Shown here: piece after piece, positions 55,276-63,745 of the stretch
Layout: every line of letters starts with the position of its first letter
Position numbering within the stretch: the stretch's first letter is position 1
NCBI GenBank assembly: GCA_964392325.1
Contig: CAYMPJ010000006.1
Location: forward strand, 62,001 to 126,000
Length of the DNA stretch: 64,000 nucleotides
Origin: CALLPQ01 sp964392325
GTDB lineage: Bacteria > Pseudomonadota > Alphaproteobacteria > Caulobacterales > Parvularculaceae
Direction: 5' to 3'
Notes under the pieces: model-generated
Databases searched by the model: none
What the model was told of the DNA's origin: nothing
The model's input: the letters and a program-made list of their open reading frames with translations, nothing else
Program-made: the position numbers and the translations under genes

Positions 55276-56580
55276 ATGGAAAGCAAGATGAAACAGTCGA
55301 GCACGATGTACGTAGAATTAGACGGTAAAAAGGGTGAATTCCCTGTCTATAGCGGAACTGATGGGCCTCACGTCGTAGACATCCGCACCTTTGCAAAACA
55401 AACCGGTGCCTTTACTTTCGACCCTGGATTTACCTCCACAGGGAGCTGCGAGTCTCAGATAACCTTTATCGATGGTCAAGAGGGTGTCCTTTTGTATCGT
55501 GGCTATCCCATTGACCAGTTGGCCGAGCAATCTTCATTCATGGAAGTTGCCTATCTCCTTCTCAAGGGCGAATTACCAAACGGTACCGAATTTACCGAGT
55601 TCGAGAATACTATCACTCGGCACACCATGATACATGAGCAATTAAAAGCATTCTATTCCGGCTTCCGCCGTGATGCACACCCGATGGCTATTATGGTTGG
55701 TGTCGTCGGAGCACTGGCTGCCTTTTATCACGACTCGACCGACATAAATGACCCGGTACAACGCAAAGTCGCCAGCCACCGCATGATCGCAAAAATGCCG
55801 ACTATCGCCGCGATGGCCTATAAATTCTCTATCGGCCAACCCTTCGTATTCCCTGACAATAATTTGGGATACACAGAAAACTTCATGCGCATGTGTTTTG
55901 CCGTGCCCGCAGAAGAGTATGTCGTCAATAAAACGCTTGCTGACGCGCTGGATAAAATCTTCATTCTTCACATGGATCACGAGCAAAACGCATCAACATC
56001 AACGGTGCGCCTTGCCGGTTCATCAGGTGCCAATCCATTTGCGTGTATTGCAGCGGGTATCGCTTCATTGTGGGGACCTGCTCATGGCGGCGCGAATGAA
56101 GCTGCTCTTAATATGCTGGCCGAGATTGGTAGCGTTGATCGCATCCCGGAATTTATTGCCCGCGCGAAAGATAAAAATGATCCCTTCCGTTTGATGGGAT
56201 TTGGTCACCGGGTTTATAAAAACTATGACCCACGGGCAAAAGTTATGCGCGGTGCAACGCACGAAGTGCTAAACGCAATCGGCGTGGAAAACGATCCCCT
56301 CTTACAAGTTGCCATGGAGCTAGAAAAAATTGCTCTTGAAGATCCATATTTTGTAGAAAAGAAACTCTATCCAAATATCGATTTTTATTCCGGTATCACG
56401 CTTAAAGCCCTTGGCTTCCCGACGGAAATGTTCACGGTTCTCTTTGCTCTAGCCCGTACTGTTGGCTGGATTGCTCAGTGGACGGAAATGCTGGAAGATC
56501 CTAGCCAGAAAATTGGCCGTCCTCGTCAGATATATACAGGTGAGCCTAGCCGTGATTACAAACCAATTGGGTCACGATAA
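55276..56580 (+). CDS. gltA: type II citrate synthase
   Basis: Citrate synthase condenses oxaloacetate and acetyl-CoA, the entry to the TCA cycle. The 434-residue protein includes FIDGQEGVLLYRGYPIDQLA, LHMDHEQNASTSTVRLAGSS (with the catalytic His), GPAHGGANEAAL and MGFGHRVYKNYDPRAK, then FYSGITLKALGFP. Length and motifs match the NADH-sensitive gram-negative type. GAGGAG precedes the ATG. It is downstream of gltX (about 108 bases), the conserved alphaproteobacterial order. Confidence 0.97.
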   Translation: MESKMKQSSTMYVELDGKKGEFPVYSGTDGPHVVDIRTFAKQTGAFTFDPGFTSTGSCESQITFIDGQEGVLLYRGYPIDQLAEQSSFMEVAYLLLKGELPNGTEFTEFENTITRHTMIHEQLKAFYSGFRRDAHPMAIMVGVVGALAAFYHDSTDINDPVQRKVASHRMIAKMPTIAAMAYKFSIGQPFVFPDNNLGYTENFMRMCFAVPAEEYVVNKTLADALDKIFILHMDHEQNASTSTVRLAGSSGANPFACIAAGIASLWGPAHGGANEAALNMLAEIGSVDRIPEFIARAKDKNDPFRLMGFGHRVYKNYDPRAKVMRGATHEVLNAIGVENDPLLQVAMELEKIALEDPYFVEKKLYPNIDFYSGITLKALGFPTEMFTVLFALARTVGWIAQWTEMLEDPSQKIGRPRQIYTGEPSRDYKPIGSR

Positions 56581-56591
56581 AGTCACTCTAT

Positions 56592-57935
56592 ATGCATGAA
56601 ATATTCGATGCATTAGATTTAAAACAATCACCAATAAACATTACCGGGAAGGGAGATTTACCTTCCCGGTTTTGCGTAACCGATTTGGCCGTCTCATCCC
56701 AGCACTGTGTTGCCAACGCGATGACAGAGTTGATGACGGTTTTGTCTCTCACAAAAACCCCTCCCCCCATAACACTGGACAGACGTCTTGCCTCTCTCTG
56801 GTTTAGCTTTACTTACCAGCCCATTGGTTGGGATGTCCCCTCCTCATGGGATGAGATAGCCGGTGATTATAAAACCCGCAATGGCTGGATTAAACTTCAC
56901 ACCAACCTGCCCCACCATAAAGCAGCAGCGCTTAGCATCTTGAAGGTAGAAAGCAACCGCGATGAAGTTGCACGAGCAGTTCGTCAATGGGACGGGGAAG
57001 ATCTGGAAACGGCAATCGTTAATGCGGGCGGTGTTTGCGCTAAAATGCGCAGCCGCGCGGAATGGACCGCGCACGAGCAAGGCAAGGCCGTTGCAAAAGA
57101 ACCCCTCATTCATTGGGACATCCAAGCCGATACATCGCTGCGAGAATGGAAACCAACCATAGAGCGCCCCCTAAAAGGATTAAAAATTCTCGACCTCACG
57201 CGGGTTCTCGCTGGGCCCGTGGCCACCCGAACTCTAGCCGGATTTGGCGCGCAGGTCTTGCGTATTGATCCCGAAAACTGGGATGAAAATGTTGTGGTGC
57301 CCGAAGTGACGCTCGGAAAACAATGTGCCTTTCTGAATTTAAAAAAGCCGGAAGGATTAGAGCGATTTGTACAATTGCTCGGTAGTGCCGATATTTTAAT
57401 CCATGGTTATCGCCCCGGCGCACTGGATGGGCTGGGTCTTGGAAAAACAAAACGTCAGACTTTAAATCCTGGACTGATTGAAATCTCCCTTGATGCCTAT
57501 GGATGGAGCGGTCCTTGGGCGGCGCGGCGCGGATTTGACAGTCTGGTGCAAATGAGTTGCGGCATTGCACAAGCTGGAATGGTTTGGGCCAATGCAGAAA
57601 AACCAACACCCCTACCGGTGCAAGCGCTCGATTTTGCCACAGGTTACATTATGGCGGCAAGCGCCATCCGTTCCCTGACAATGGCTCTGAAAGGAGAACG
57701 CAAAGCCCATGCCCGCCTCTCCCTTGCCCGCACCGCAGAATTACTGATCGCGCACCCGCAAGAGCAAAAAGGCGAAACGTCACTAGCACTAGAGGATCAC
57801 GAATTTAAATCCGACATTGAAAAAACACCATGGGGAGATTTACGGCGCTTGAATGTCCCCTTTGAAATTGAGGGCACGCCGATGTATTGGGATAGCCCGG
57901 CATGTAAATTCGGCAGCGCGAAAGCCCATTGGTAA
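56592..57935 (+). CDS. CaiB/BaiF family III CoA transferase
   Basis: This 447-residue protein has the family III CoA-transferase core in its second half: LKILDLTRVLAGPVATRTLA (about residue 197), QCAFLNLKKPEGLERF, and ADILIHGYRPGALDGLGLG. The N-terminal half has motifs I associate with longer family members (IFDALDL, ITGKGDLPSRF, GWIKLHTNLPHHKAAA), which supports the early ATG 11 bases after the gltA stop. The substrate acid is unknown. A strong hairpin lies inside the first 30 codons; see the separate entry. Confidence 0.87.
   Translation: MHEIFDALDLKQSPINITGKGDLPSRFCVTDLAVSSQHCVANAMTELMTVLSLTKTPPPITLDRRLASLWFSFTYQPIGWDVPSSWDEIAGDYKTRNGWIKLHTNLPHHKAAALSILKVESNRDEVARAVRQWDGEDLETAIVNAGGVCAKMRSRAEWTAHEQGKAVAKEPLIHWDIQADTSLREWKPTIERPLKGLKILDLTRVLAGPVATRTLAGFGAQVLRIDPENWDENVVVPEVTLGKQCAFLNLKKPEGLERFVQLLGSADILIHGYRPGALDGLGLGKTKRQTLNPGLIEISLDAYGWSGPWAARRGFDSLVQMSCGIAQAGMVWANAEKPTPLPVQALDFATGYIMAASAIRSLTMALKGERKAHARLSLARTAELLIAHPQEQKGETSLALEDHEFKSDIEKTPWGDLRRLNVPFEIEGTPMYWDSPACKFGSAKAHW
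56643..56673 (+). terminator. terminator-like hairpin inside the CoA transferase coding start, probable gltA terminator
   Basis: ACCGGGAAGG (56643-56652) pairs perfectly with CCTTCCCGGT (56661-56670) around an eight-base loop, followed by TTT after the last stem T (four T in all). The hairpin encodes the conserved stretch ITGKGDLPSRF, so it serves as both coding and RNA structure. It should reduce transcription reading from gltA into the transferase gene. The T run is short, so termination would be partial. Confidence 0.6.
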
Positions 57936-57961
57936 TAGCCACACGCTTTAGCCCAAAGGCA

Positions 57962-58951
57962 TCATCGCTTAAATCGTCCCTGACTTATAGCAAGGCCGAT
58001 AGAAACAACACCGAGCGCTATAAATGCATTCACGGAAAGACGCTCACCGAATAAAACTGCTCCCAGCACTATCGCCCATAGCGGCACCAAATAATTCGCA
58101 TACGACATAAAACTTGCCCCCACCCGCTGGATCAATATAACGATGACAATCGAGCCGATACCAGTGGGAAAAATGCCCAGAGCAATGGTCGCAAGCATTG
58201 ATGAAATGGACCAGGCCTCATAATCCCATTGCACAAACAAAAGAGCGGGAGTTGCACTGATCGCAGCCGCCAATAGGTTTCCAGCCGCAAAAACTCTTGG
58301 CCGCACAAAAGGCGCACGCCGCGTAATGACGGCAGCGCCGGCATAACAAAGCGCTGCAAAAACCACCGCTATTTGCGCGATAAGACTCGATTGCGCCATT
58401 CCGCTAAGCGCTGCAGGCCCCAAAAGAATGACAGCCCCAGCAAGCCCCAGTAAAAAGCCAACAAGCTTGCGCCCCGTCAATTTTTCATCGGTAAATACCG
58501 CAGCAAGGCCGAGCGTCCAGATTGGCATGAAGGCCATATATATACCCGCAAGGCCGCTTTCGACATATTGCTGTGCCCATGGAAAAATAAAGAAAGGCAG
58601 AGCCGTCCCCGGCGCGCCGACAAGCGCCATAAAAACCCAACGTCGACCTATACGCCTGCCACCTTGATCGGATTGTTCAAACAAGGGAGGAAACCGACGC
58701 CCGGTGCCAAACATGATCGCAGTCATCAATAACGCGCCGATCCATAGACGGACTACGGTCACAAGAAGAGGCGGCAGCGTTTCAATTGATGTTTGTATAA
58801 GCGCAAATGCGGAGCCACCCAAAACGATGATGCTACCCAGCAATATCCAGTCGAGAAGTTTTGGCGTTGATAAACCAGCGCTCGCCGCATCCTTGTTTCC
58901 CGGGTTGGCGGCAACAGAATCAGACGTTGGTTTGGATGGAGAATTGGTCAC
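57962..58951 (-). CDS. DMT superfamily (EamA) transporter
   Basis: This 329-residue protein has a polar N-terminus of about 30 residues, then ten hydrophobic segments in two EamA repeats (LLDWILLGSIIVLGGSAFAL; FTDEKLTGRKLVGFLLGLAG; the second repeat ends FGERLSVNAFIALGVVSIG). It probably exports a small metabolite; the substrate is not evident. A GTG start at 58951 is used. It converges with the CoA transferase gene. Confidence 0.9.
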   Translation of the reverse strand: MTNSPSKPTSDSVAANPGNKDAASAGLSTPKLLDWILLGSIIVLGGSAFALIQTSIETLPPLLVTVVRLWIGALLMTAIMFGTGRRFPPLFEQSDQGGRRIGRRWVFMALVGAPGTALPFFIFPWAQQYVESGLAGIYMAFMPIWTLGLAAVFTDEKLTGRKLVGFLLGLAGAVILLGPAALSGMAQSSLIAQIAVVFAALCYAGAAVITRRAPFVRPRVFAAGNLLAAAISATPALLFVQWDYEAWSISSMLATIALGIFPTGIGSIVIVILIQRVGASFMSYANYLVPLWAIVLGAVLFGERLSVNAFIALGVVSIGLAISQGRFKR

Positions 58952-58988
58952 ACAAGATACCCTTTATTGAAGGGTATCTCTAATCAGC

Positions 58989-60662
58989 TTAATCTGTCCA
59001 CTCAAGCATATAAGTGAGTTCAGAGGCACTATATGCTGAAATTTCCCATTGCCATTTGGGATAGGCGCTCTTTTTATCTCTTTGTCGCGAAGAATTTCCG
59101 ACCTTCAAATTTTTGAGATACCCTTCGCGATTTTGCGAAACTTCCGTCAGCACCTGATAGGTATTGGCATTGGTGATTTTATGGCCAATTTCAACCACAT
59201 AACGGTATCGATTTTTCCCAATCTCGCTCCGCTTTGATGAAATAATGGTGGTTTCCATATTGACCGAGGGACTTCTCCCAATCCCAACTTCCACCGGGAG
59301 ACCCACCGCTAAATCTCGAATCCCTCCTTCACCGAGATAAAAAGTGGCTGTATCTTCATTATTGACCTTACTCATTACACGGACATTACCCGCAGGCAAG
59401 GGCTCTGCCAGCTCCCCCTCTTTATTATTATCGATATCATATCGCAAAATTGCGTTATTGTAGTCGGTATAATCATTCTTCCCAAATCCATCGTTACGTT
59501 CGAACACATGAATGCGGGTGACATCAATGTCAGGCTTTTGTAAAAACAAAACCTGTTTGCTTTGATAAGCTGCAACGGTGGTTGGTTGCGGGGTATAATA
59601 AAGTTTGTAATCGCCAATATCTTCACGTTCGGCTTGAGCCTTCTGCGCAGTAACAGTAACTAAATCGGCCTGCGATTCAGCGATCGGGGCAGTAGCGAAT
59701 TCAACTTGAGGACTCTCAAATTGTTTTCCCAGCCGCCTTGTTTGGTAACTTCGGTCAGAAGCAATCACACCTCTTTTCGTTGACCCTCTAGGCCAACAGG
59801 ACGCATAAAACGCTTTCGCACTGCTCTCTTCCGATCGGGTTTCTCGCAGGCGCTGTAAATTACCCGCAATAACGCCTGTTGGCGCGTTTTGAATTGAAAT
59901 TGCTGTTTCATTTCTCAAGGTGAGCCATCCGGCGATATCGGCTTTTCCTTCCTCGCCTAATGTTAGAATATAGTCCGCCTCCCAATCAAAGCCACTTGCC
60001 AAATAACTGATTGTAAAATTTTGCACCCCGGCCTCTTCGGCGCTAACTTCTAGCGAAAGGGTTGGCTCGGCACGTAATGCAGGCGGAATATCATCAAAGG
60101 TAATTTTTTCCGGCAGACCGGAACAGTCAAACACCTCAATCTCCCCTTCAATATCCATTACCACACCGCGCCCAGCCGAGATAATTATTGCTTCCTGTTC
60201 GAAGGCTTCTCCTGTCGCCGGGTTGGTGCGGGTCAAATACACTTTTTGCCCAACGGACTTCTCAAACAAAGATGACTGCGAGAGCAGATTGAAATCAAAA
60301 TTACGTTCAATATTGATGGCTCCAAACTCGCGAAGGATTGCCGTTTGAGGAATGATTAGATCATTAACGCCAGCAAAAGAAATCTTGGAGCGCCCCGCCG
60401 GTATTTCTACTGAGCGGGTTTCCATTATCAGTGCAAGATCATCCCGGTAAATGGTAATAGCAATGCCGTCAGGTTTTGGAGAAACAATCTCGCTTTGCAA
60501 ATCCCCGTTTGGCGGGGTTAACAAAGCCGAGAGATCTCCATCCTTGCTGATGGGGATGGCAGAAAGCGCATCATTCTGCGCATACGCAACTGCCGATCGA
60601 GCATAAATGGTTGTTACGATCAACATGGAAACCAAGATAATATTAATGGTAAAGCGAACCAT
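58989..60662 (-). CDS. DUF4139 domain protein, second of a tandem pair
   Basis: This 557-residue secreted protein has a signal peptide (INIILVSMLIVTTIYARSAVAYA). From about residue 60 it matches DUF4139 proteins: ITIYRDDLALIMETRSVEIP, FDWEADYILTLGEEGKADIA and IAGWLTLRNETAIS. The function of the family is unclear; some members are called mucoidy-inhibitor-like. It is clearly paralogous to the gene upstream and shares TRTNPATG and LRAEPTLS segments with it, implying duplication. GGGGAGG precedes the ATG, and only 12 bases separate the two genes. Confidence 0.85.
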   Translation of the reverse strand: MVRFTINIILVSMLIVTTIYARSAVAYAQNDALSAIPISKDGDLSALLTPPNGDLQSEIVSPKPDGIAITIYRDDLALIMETRSVEIPAGRSKISFAGVNDLIIPQTAILREFGAINIERNFDFNLLSQSSLFEKSVGQKVYLTRTNPATGEAFEQEAIIISAGRGVVMDIEGEIEVFDCSGLPEKITFDDIPPALRAEPTLSLEVSAEEAGVQNFTISYLASGFDWEADYILTLGEEGKADIAGWLTLRNETAISIQNAPTGVIAGNLQRLRETRSEESSAKAFYASCWPRGSTKRGVIASDRSYQTRRLGKQFESPQVEFATAPIAESQADLVTVTAQKAQAEREDIGDYKLYYTPQPTTVAAYQSKQVLFLQKPDIDVTRIHVFERNDGFGKNDYTDYNNAILRYDIDNNKEGELAEPLPAGNVRVMSKVNNEDTATFYLGEGGIRDLAVGLPVEVGIGRSPSVNMETTIISSKRSEIGKNRYRYVVEIGHKITNANTYQVLTEVSQNREGYLKNLKVGNSSRQRDKKSAYPKWQWEISAYSASELTYMLEWTD

Positions 60663-60674
60663 CGCTTACCTCCC

Positions 60675-62243
60675 CTAACGCCAATTACGTTTTATCGTAA
60701 ATGTCAAAATCGTCTCCCCCTCAGCGGGCACTTCAACATCATAAACATAATTATTATGGCTAGGGTTACGGCTCTTTATTGACTCGGTTGAAACCTCTGT
60801 CTCCATGCCAAGCCAACCAGCATTTTGCCGAATAACAACAGTGACAGGCTCACGTTTGGCATTGCGCACCACATAGGACATGGATATCTCATCAGCGTAG
60901 CGACCACGCTTAACATTCGATTTGACCGTGGATTGAACTGTAACATCAAAGGCTTCACCAATTTTTAGCGAGAGATCGGCGCCGCCCGCTGTATGGGTAA
61001 TGCGATCCTCTCCAATAAATTGTGCCCGGTCCAGACTATCTTTCGTGTATACTCGCACCGTCCCCGCGGGTAGCGCCGCACCAAGTCCTGTTTTTTTGCT
61101 ATTAGAAAAAGCGATTCGCACATCAACATTTTGCGGGTCTCTTTGGGTGTTAAAACCAGTCGCCAAATATTCATACGCCTTTGCCGCTTTGGCCTTATCG
61201 GCATCAACAAACGCTACTTGTTTGGTCTGACTACTCGCCACCGTAGTAAAACCCGGTAACGGATAAAGTATATTGTCGCCTAAGCGTGCCTCGCCCGTGG
61301 CTTCAATGCCGCCGGAACGAGTTGAAGAGGTCGACAATCCGCGGCGCGGATAGTTGGGGCGTCGATTTTGATTGTTAGCCCCGCGCACATCACCGGCAAC
61401 CATCTGGATTTGCGCATCTTTAAAACTGGTCTGGGTATTATTGCGCAAGGTCACCCATCCTTGAAAATCCATTGCGCCGGCGGCTTCATCAAACAAAGCC
61501 ACATAATCGGCCTGCCAACCTAAACCATTGGTGAGATATGTCAGGGTTGTCTCTTTTCTCCCCGCCCTTTCACTATCGACCATCACAGACAGCGTTGGCT
61601 CGGCGCGCAAATTCTCTGGCACCTTATCGAAAATAACCCGCGTTGGCAGATTATCATCACGCAAGACCTCAATACGGTCACCGATTTTGGCAACAACACC
61701 ATTATTTGCCGACAGAATTTTTGCTGTTTGGGTTGTCTCCTTGCCTGTCGCCGGGTTGGTGCGCACGATCTTGACGGTTTTACCCACCGCTTTTTCCATC
61801 AGCTTTGATGGGGTGAGCAAGTCATAATCGAAATTCTGCTCGATGATGGATACACCGGGGGCATTAAATGTCACTGTTGGGGCATTAATCTGGGAGGAGA
61901 CACCAGGAAGCTCTATAACCGAGCGACCCTTTTTGTATGAGATGGAACGCTGATCGCGAATCAGGGCCAGATTATTGTTATATATTGTGAGGTTGAGGCT
62001 CTCGCTGACATTATTCGCTGACTGTGCCCATGCACTATTTATGTCCAAGGGGGCTGTTAGAATGCTAAAAGTGGCGATCGCAAATATGCTCGCACTATAT
62101 AGAGTGGGCCCATTCAATTTTCTGTTGAAAGATATGTGTCTGCGATGAACGGTTTGACTGCGATATATATGTGGCCTTGTAGATGGTCCCGAAATCCTAG
62201 CTTTTTCTTGTCTCTTATCCCCCAAACCCATAAAAGCAACCAT
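60675..62243 (-). CDS. DUF4139 domain protein, first of a tandem pair
   Basis: This 522-residue protein has an unusually long basic N-region (about 45 residues) before the hydrophobic signal (IFAIATFSILTAPLDI, then AWAQ), followed by the same DUF4139 layout as its neighbour: LTIYNNNLALIRDQRSISYK, GLGWQADYVALFDEAAG and FQGWVTLRNNTQTS. GGGAGG in front of the ATG supports the long N-terminus. The pair forms an operon. The substrate or partner is unknown. Confidence 0.85.
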   Translation of the reverse strand: MVAFMGLGDKRQEKARISGPSTRPHIYRSQTVHRRHISFNRKLNGPTLYSASIFAIATFSILTAPLDINSAWAQSANNVSESLNLTIYNNNLALIRDQRSISYKKGRSVIELPGVSSQINAPTVTFNAPGVSIIEQNFDYDLLTPSKLMEKAVGKTVKIVRTNPATGKETTQTAKILSANNGVVAKIGDRIEVLRDDNLPTRVIFDKVPENLRAEPTLSVMVDSERAGRKETTLTYLTNGLGWQADYVALFDEAAGAMDFQGWVTLRNNTQTSFKDAQIQMVAGDVRGANNQNRRPNYPRRGLSTSSTRSGGIEATGEARLGDNILYPLPGFTTVASSQTKQVAFVDADKAKAAKAYEYLATGFNTQRDPQNVDVRIAFSNSKKTGLGAALPAGTVRVYTKDSLDRAQFIGEDRITHTAGGADLSLKIGEAFDVTVQSTVKSNVKRGRYADEISMSYVVRNAKREPVTVVIRQNAGWLGMETEVSTESIKSRNPSHNNYVYDVEVPAEGETILTFTIKRNWR

Positions 62244-62811
62244 CTCATCCTCCCGATTTAAAATTAACCTTAATATTATGTGTATGGTAATTCAGTCTAA
62301 AAGTCGATCATAGCTGGACCATTTGAAGTCTTCATATTCGCCTCATGATCTACTATTAGATAGAGGGCATATTCCAAAAAAATGCATCCCTACAGAGGGT
62401 AAAAAAGGGAATGAAAAATGGCCAAAAACAGGCGAAAACCGGACCATAAAAAGTTAAAATTTGCGATGGGAACTGAATAAATTGTGTGCTGCACAAAAAA
62501 ACTGGACGATTTGGAAAAAACCAAGAGAATCGCTAGCTAAATCTTAATAATTTCTAAATTTTTCATCGCAGAAATAGCTCTCCCAACACAAGAAAAAGCT
62601 CAATTTGAGACATTTTTGTCCCACATTCAAACAAAGGAGAAAGTTTTTAGCAAATTTGAGCCAATTTTTTGCAAATTGGGACAATCAGATGTTGCGGGGC
62701 CTGTTTTATAATGGTACGACGATCTCACCTTTTCTTGATAAAAGGAAAGCGCGTTTTTCGGGGACTCCTCTGGCGCGCGAATTTATCTTTAATGAACGTC
62801 GGAGATTTTAA
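62244..62811. other. long intergenic stretch with repeated AT-rich motifs upstream of the PEP-CTERM-like gene
   Basis: About 570 bases without a gene. Three related motifs occur near the right end: GCTCAATTTGAGACA (62599), GCAAATTTGAGCCAA (62650) and GCAAATTGGGACAAT (62671); the first contains the palindrome CTCAATTTGAG. A TATAAT at 62707 may be a -10 box, without a clear -35. A 68-codon frame at 62605 has no support. Confidence 0.5.
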
Positions 62812-63396
62812 ATGTTAAAAAAACTAATCTTAGGTGTTGCTTCTTCCTTTATGGTTATGGGAACAGCTAGCGCCGCAACTCTATTCAGCAGTGGTACAGA
62901 TGATGCCGGTGCTGTGCCTCTTAACCAGCCTGCATCTTTTAGCACTATTTTCGGTAGCGTTGGCGGTACTGATGTTAACACAGTTAACAATACAACAGGT
63001 ACACGTATTTTCACTAGCGCTGTTGGTGCAGCTGATTTTCTAACTATCCAGGTTAATTCGTTTCTAGCTGGTTCAACGAATGACTTTATCGCACTTGGTA
63101 ATGCTGATAATGGCTTCTTTACTCCTACTGGCCTTAACATTGTCCAGTCTGGTATCGGCACAGGACCAACCACAATCACAATCGGTGCTGCAGCACTTAA
63201 TGCTGCTATCGCCAACGGTGGTGGTGCATTTTTCGATGTTGTCGTTAGTGACGACACCAATGTTGACTTCTTCGAGCTTGTAACTGCTGGCGGCGGCGGT
63301 GGTGTTCCACCGGTACCAGTTCCAGCTGCATTGCCTTTGATGGCTTCTGCATTGATTGGCGGTGTAATTGCACGTCGTCGTCGTAACAAAGCTTAA
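62812..63396 (+). CDS. PEP-CTERM-like secreted protein (VPxPA type)
   Basis: This 194-residue protein has an N-terminal signal (LILGVASSFMVMGTASA), a Thr/Asn/Gly-rich beta-like middle, and a C-terminal sorting signal: VPVPAALPLM, a hydrophobic helix, then ARRRRNKA. This tripartite end fits the PEP-CTERM/VPLPA-CTERM exosortase substrates, which are cut and attached or released at the surface, often with exopolysaccharide. No exosortase gene is in this window. A strong terminator follows. Its codon and base use look more GC-balanced than the flanking DNA, by eye only. Confidence 0.82.
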   Translation: MLKKLILGVASSFMVMGTASAATLFSSGTDDAGAVPLNQPASFSTIFGSVGGTDVNTVNNTTGTRIFTSAVGAADFLTIQVNSFLAGSTNDFIALGNADNGFFTPTGLNIVQSGIGTGPTTITIGAAALNAAIANGGGAFFDVVVSDDTNVDFFELVTAGGGGGVPPVPVPAALPLMASALIGGVIARRRRNKA

Positions 63397-63423
63397 GCTT
63401 ACAAATATCTTTTTGATATTGAG

Positions 63424-63451
63424 AACGGCCTCCCTTGGGGGCCGTTTTTTT
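63424..63451 (+). terminator. strong rho-independent terminator after the PEP-CTERM-like gene
   Basis: ACGGCCTCC pairs with GGGGGCCGT (one G-T pair) over a short loop, followed by seven T. It lies 27 bases after the stop codon. Confidence 0.88.
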
Positions 63452-63745
63452 ATGGGTGATATGATGATTGTACGCAATCCTGCCCCCGCTCACCCAGAGA
63501 CAATCTCTTTCGATTGCTCTACCTTTACAATTTTTTCCTGGAATTCAGATAGATTAAAAAAGCTCTAATCAAAAACATGAATAAGGATATTTGTTGCTTG
63601 GCCTCACGGAGCACCGTTCAAAGATAAGCGCCGATACCCATAATGGGAATATACTGTCGCACTTATCTATTGCTCTGGTATCGTATTCACCTAACCAAGG
63701 CGCGATCTAAAAAGCTCAATCTTCTTATTGATAACGCAGCGTTGA
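63452..63745. other. intergenic stretch with no recognised gene
   Basis: About 290 bases between the terminator and the 3' end of the minus-strand DAHP synthase gene. Frames here are short and overlap the terminator; none is recognisable. It should also contain the end of the DAHP synthase transcript, but no clear minus-strand terminator was seen. Confidence 0.4.

Noticed and set aside
62605..62811. 68-codon plus-strand frame before the PEP-CTERM-like gene
   Set aside because: It spans the repeated motifs and the likely promoter, and has no recognisable protein sequence.
62808..63389. Long minus-strand frame of about 193 codons opposite the PEP-CTERM-like gene
   Set aside because: Low-complexity mirror of the plus-strand gene; the plus strand has signal peptide, sorting signal and terminator.
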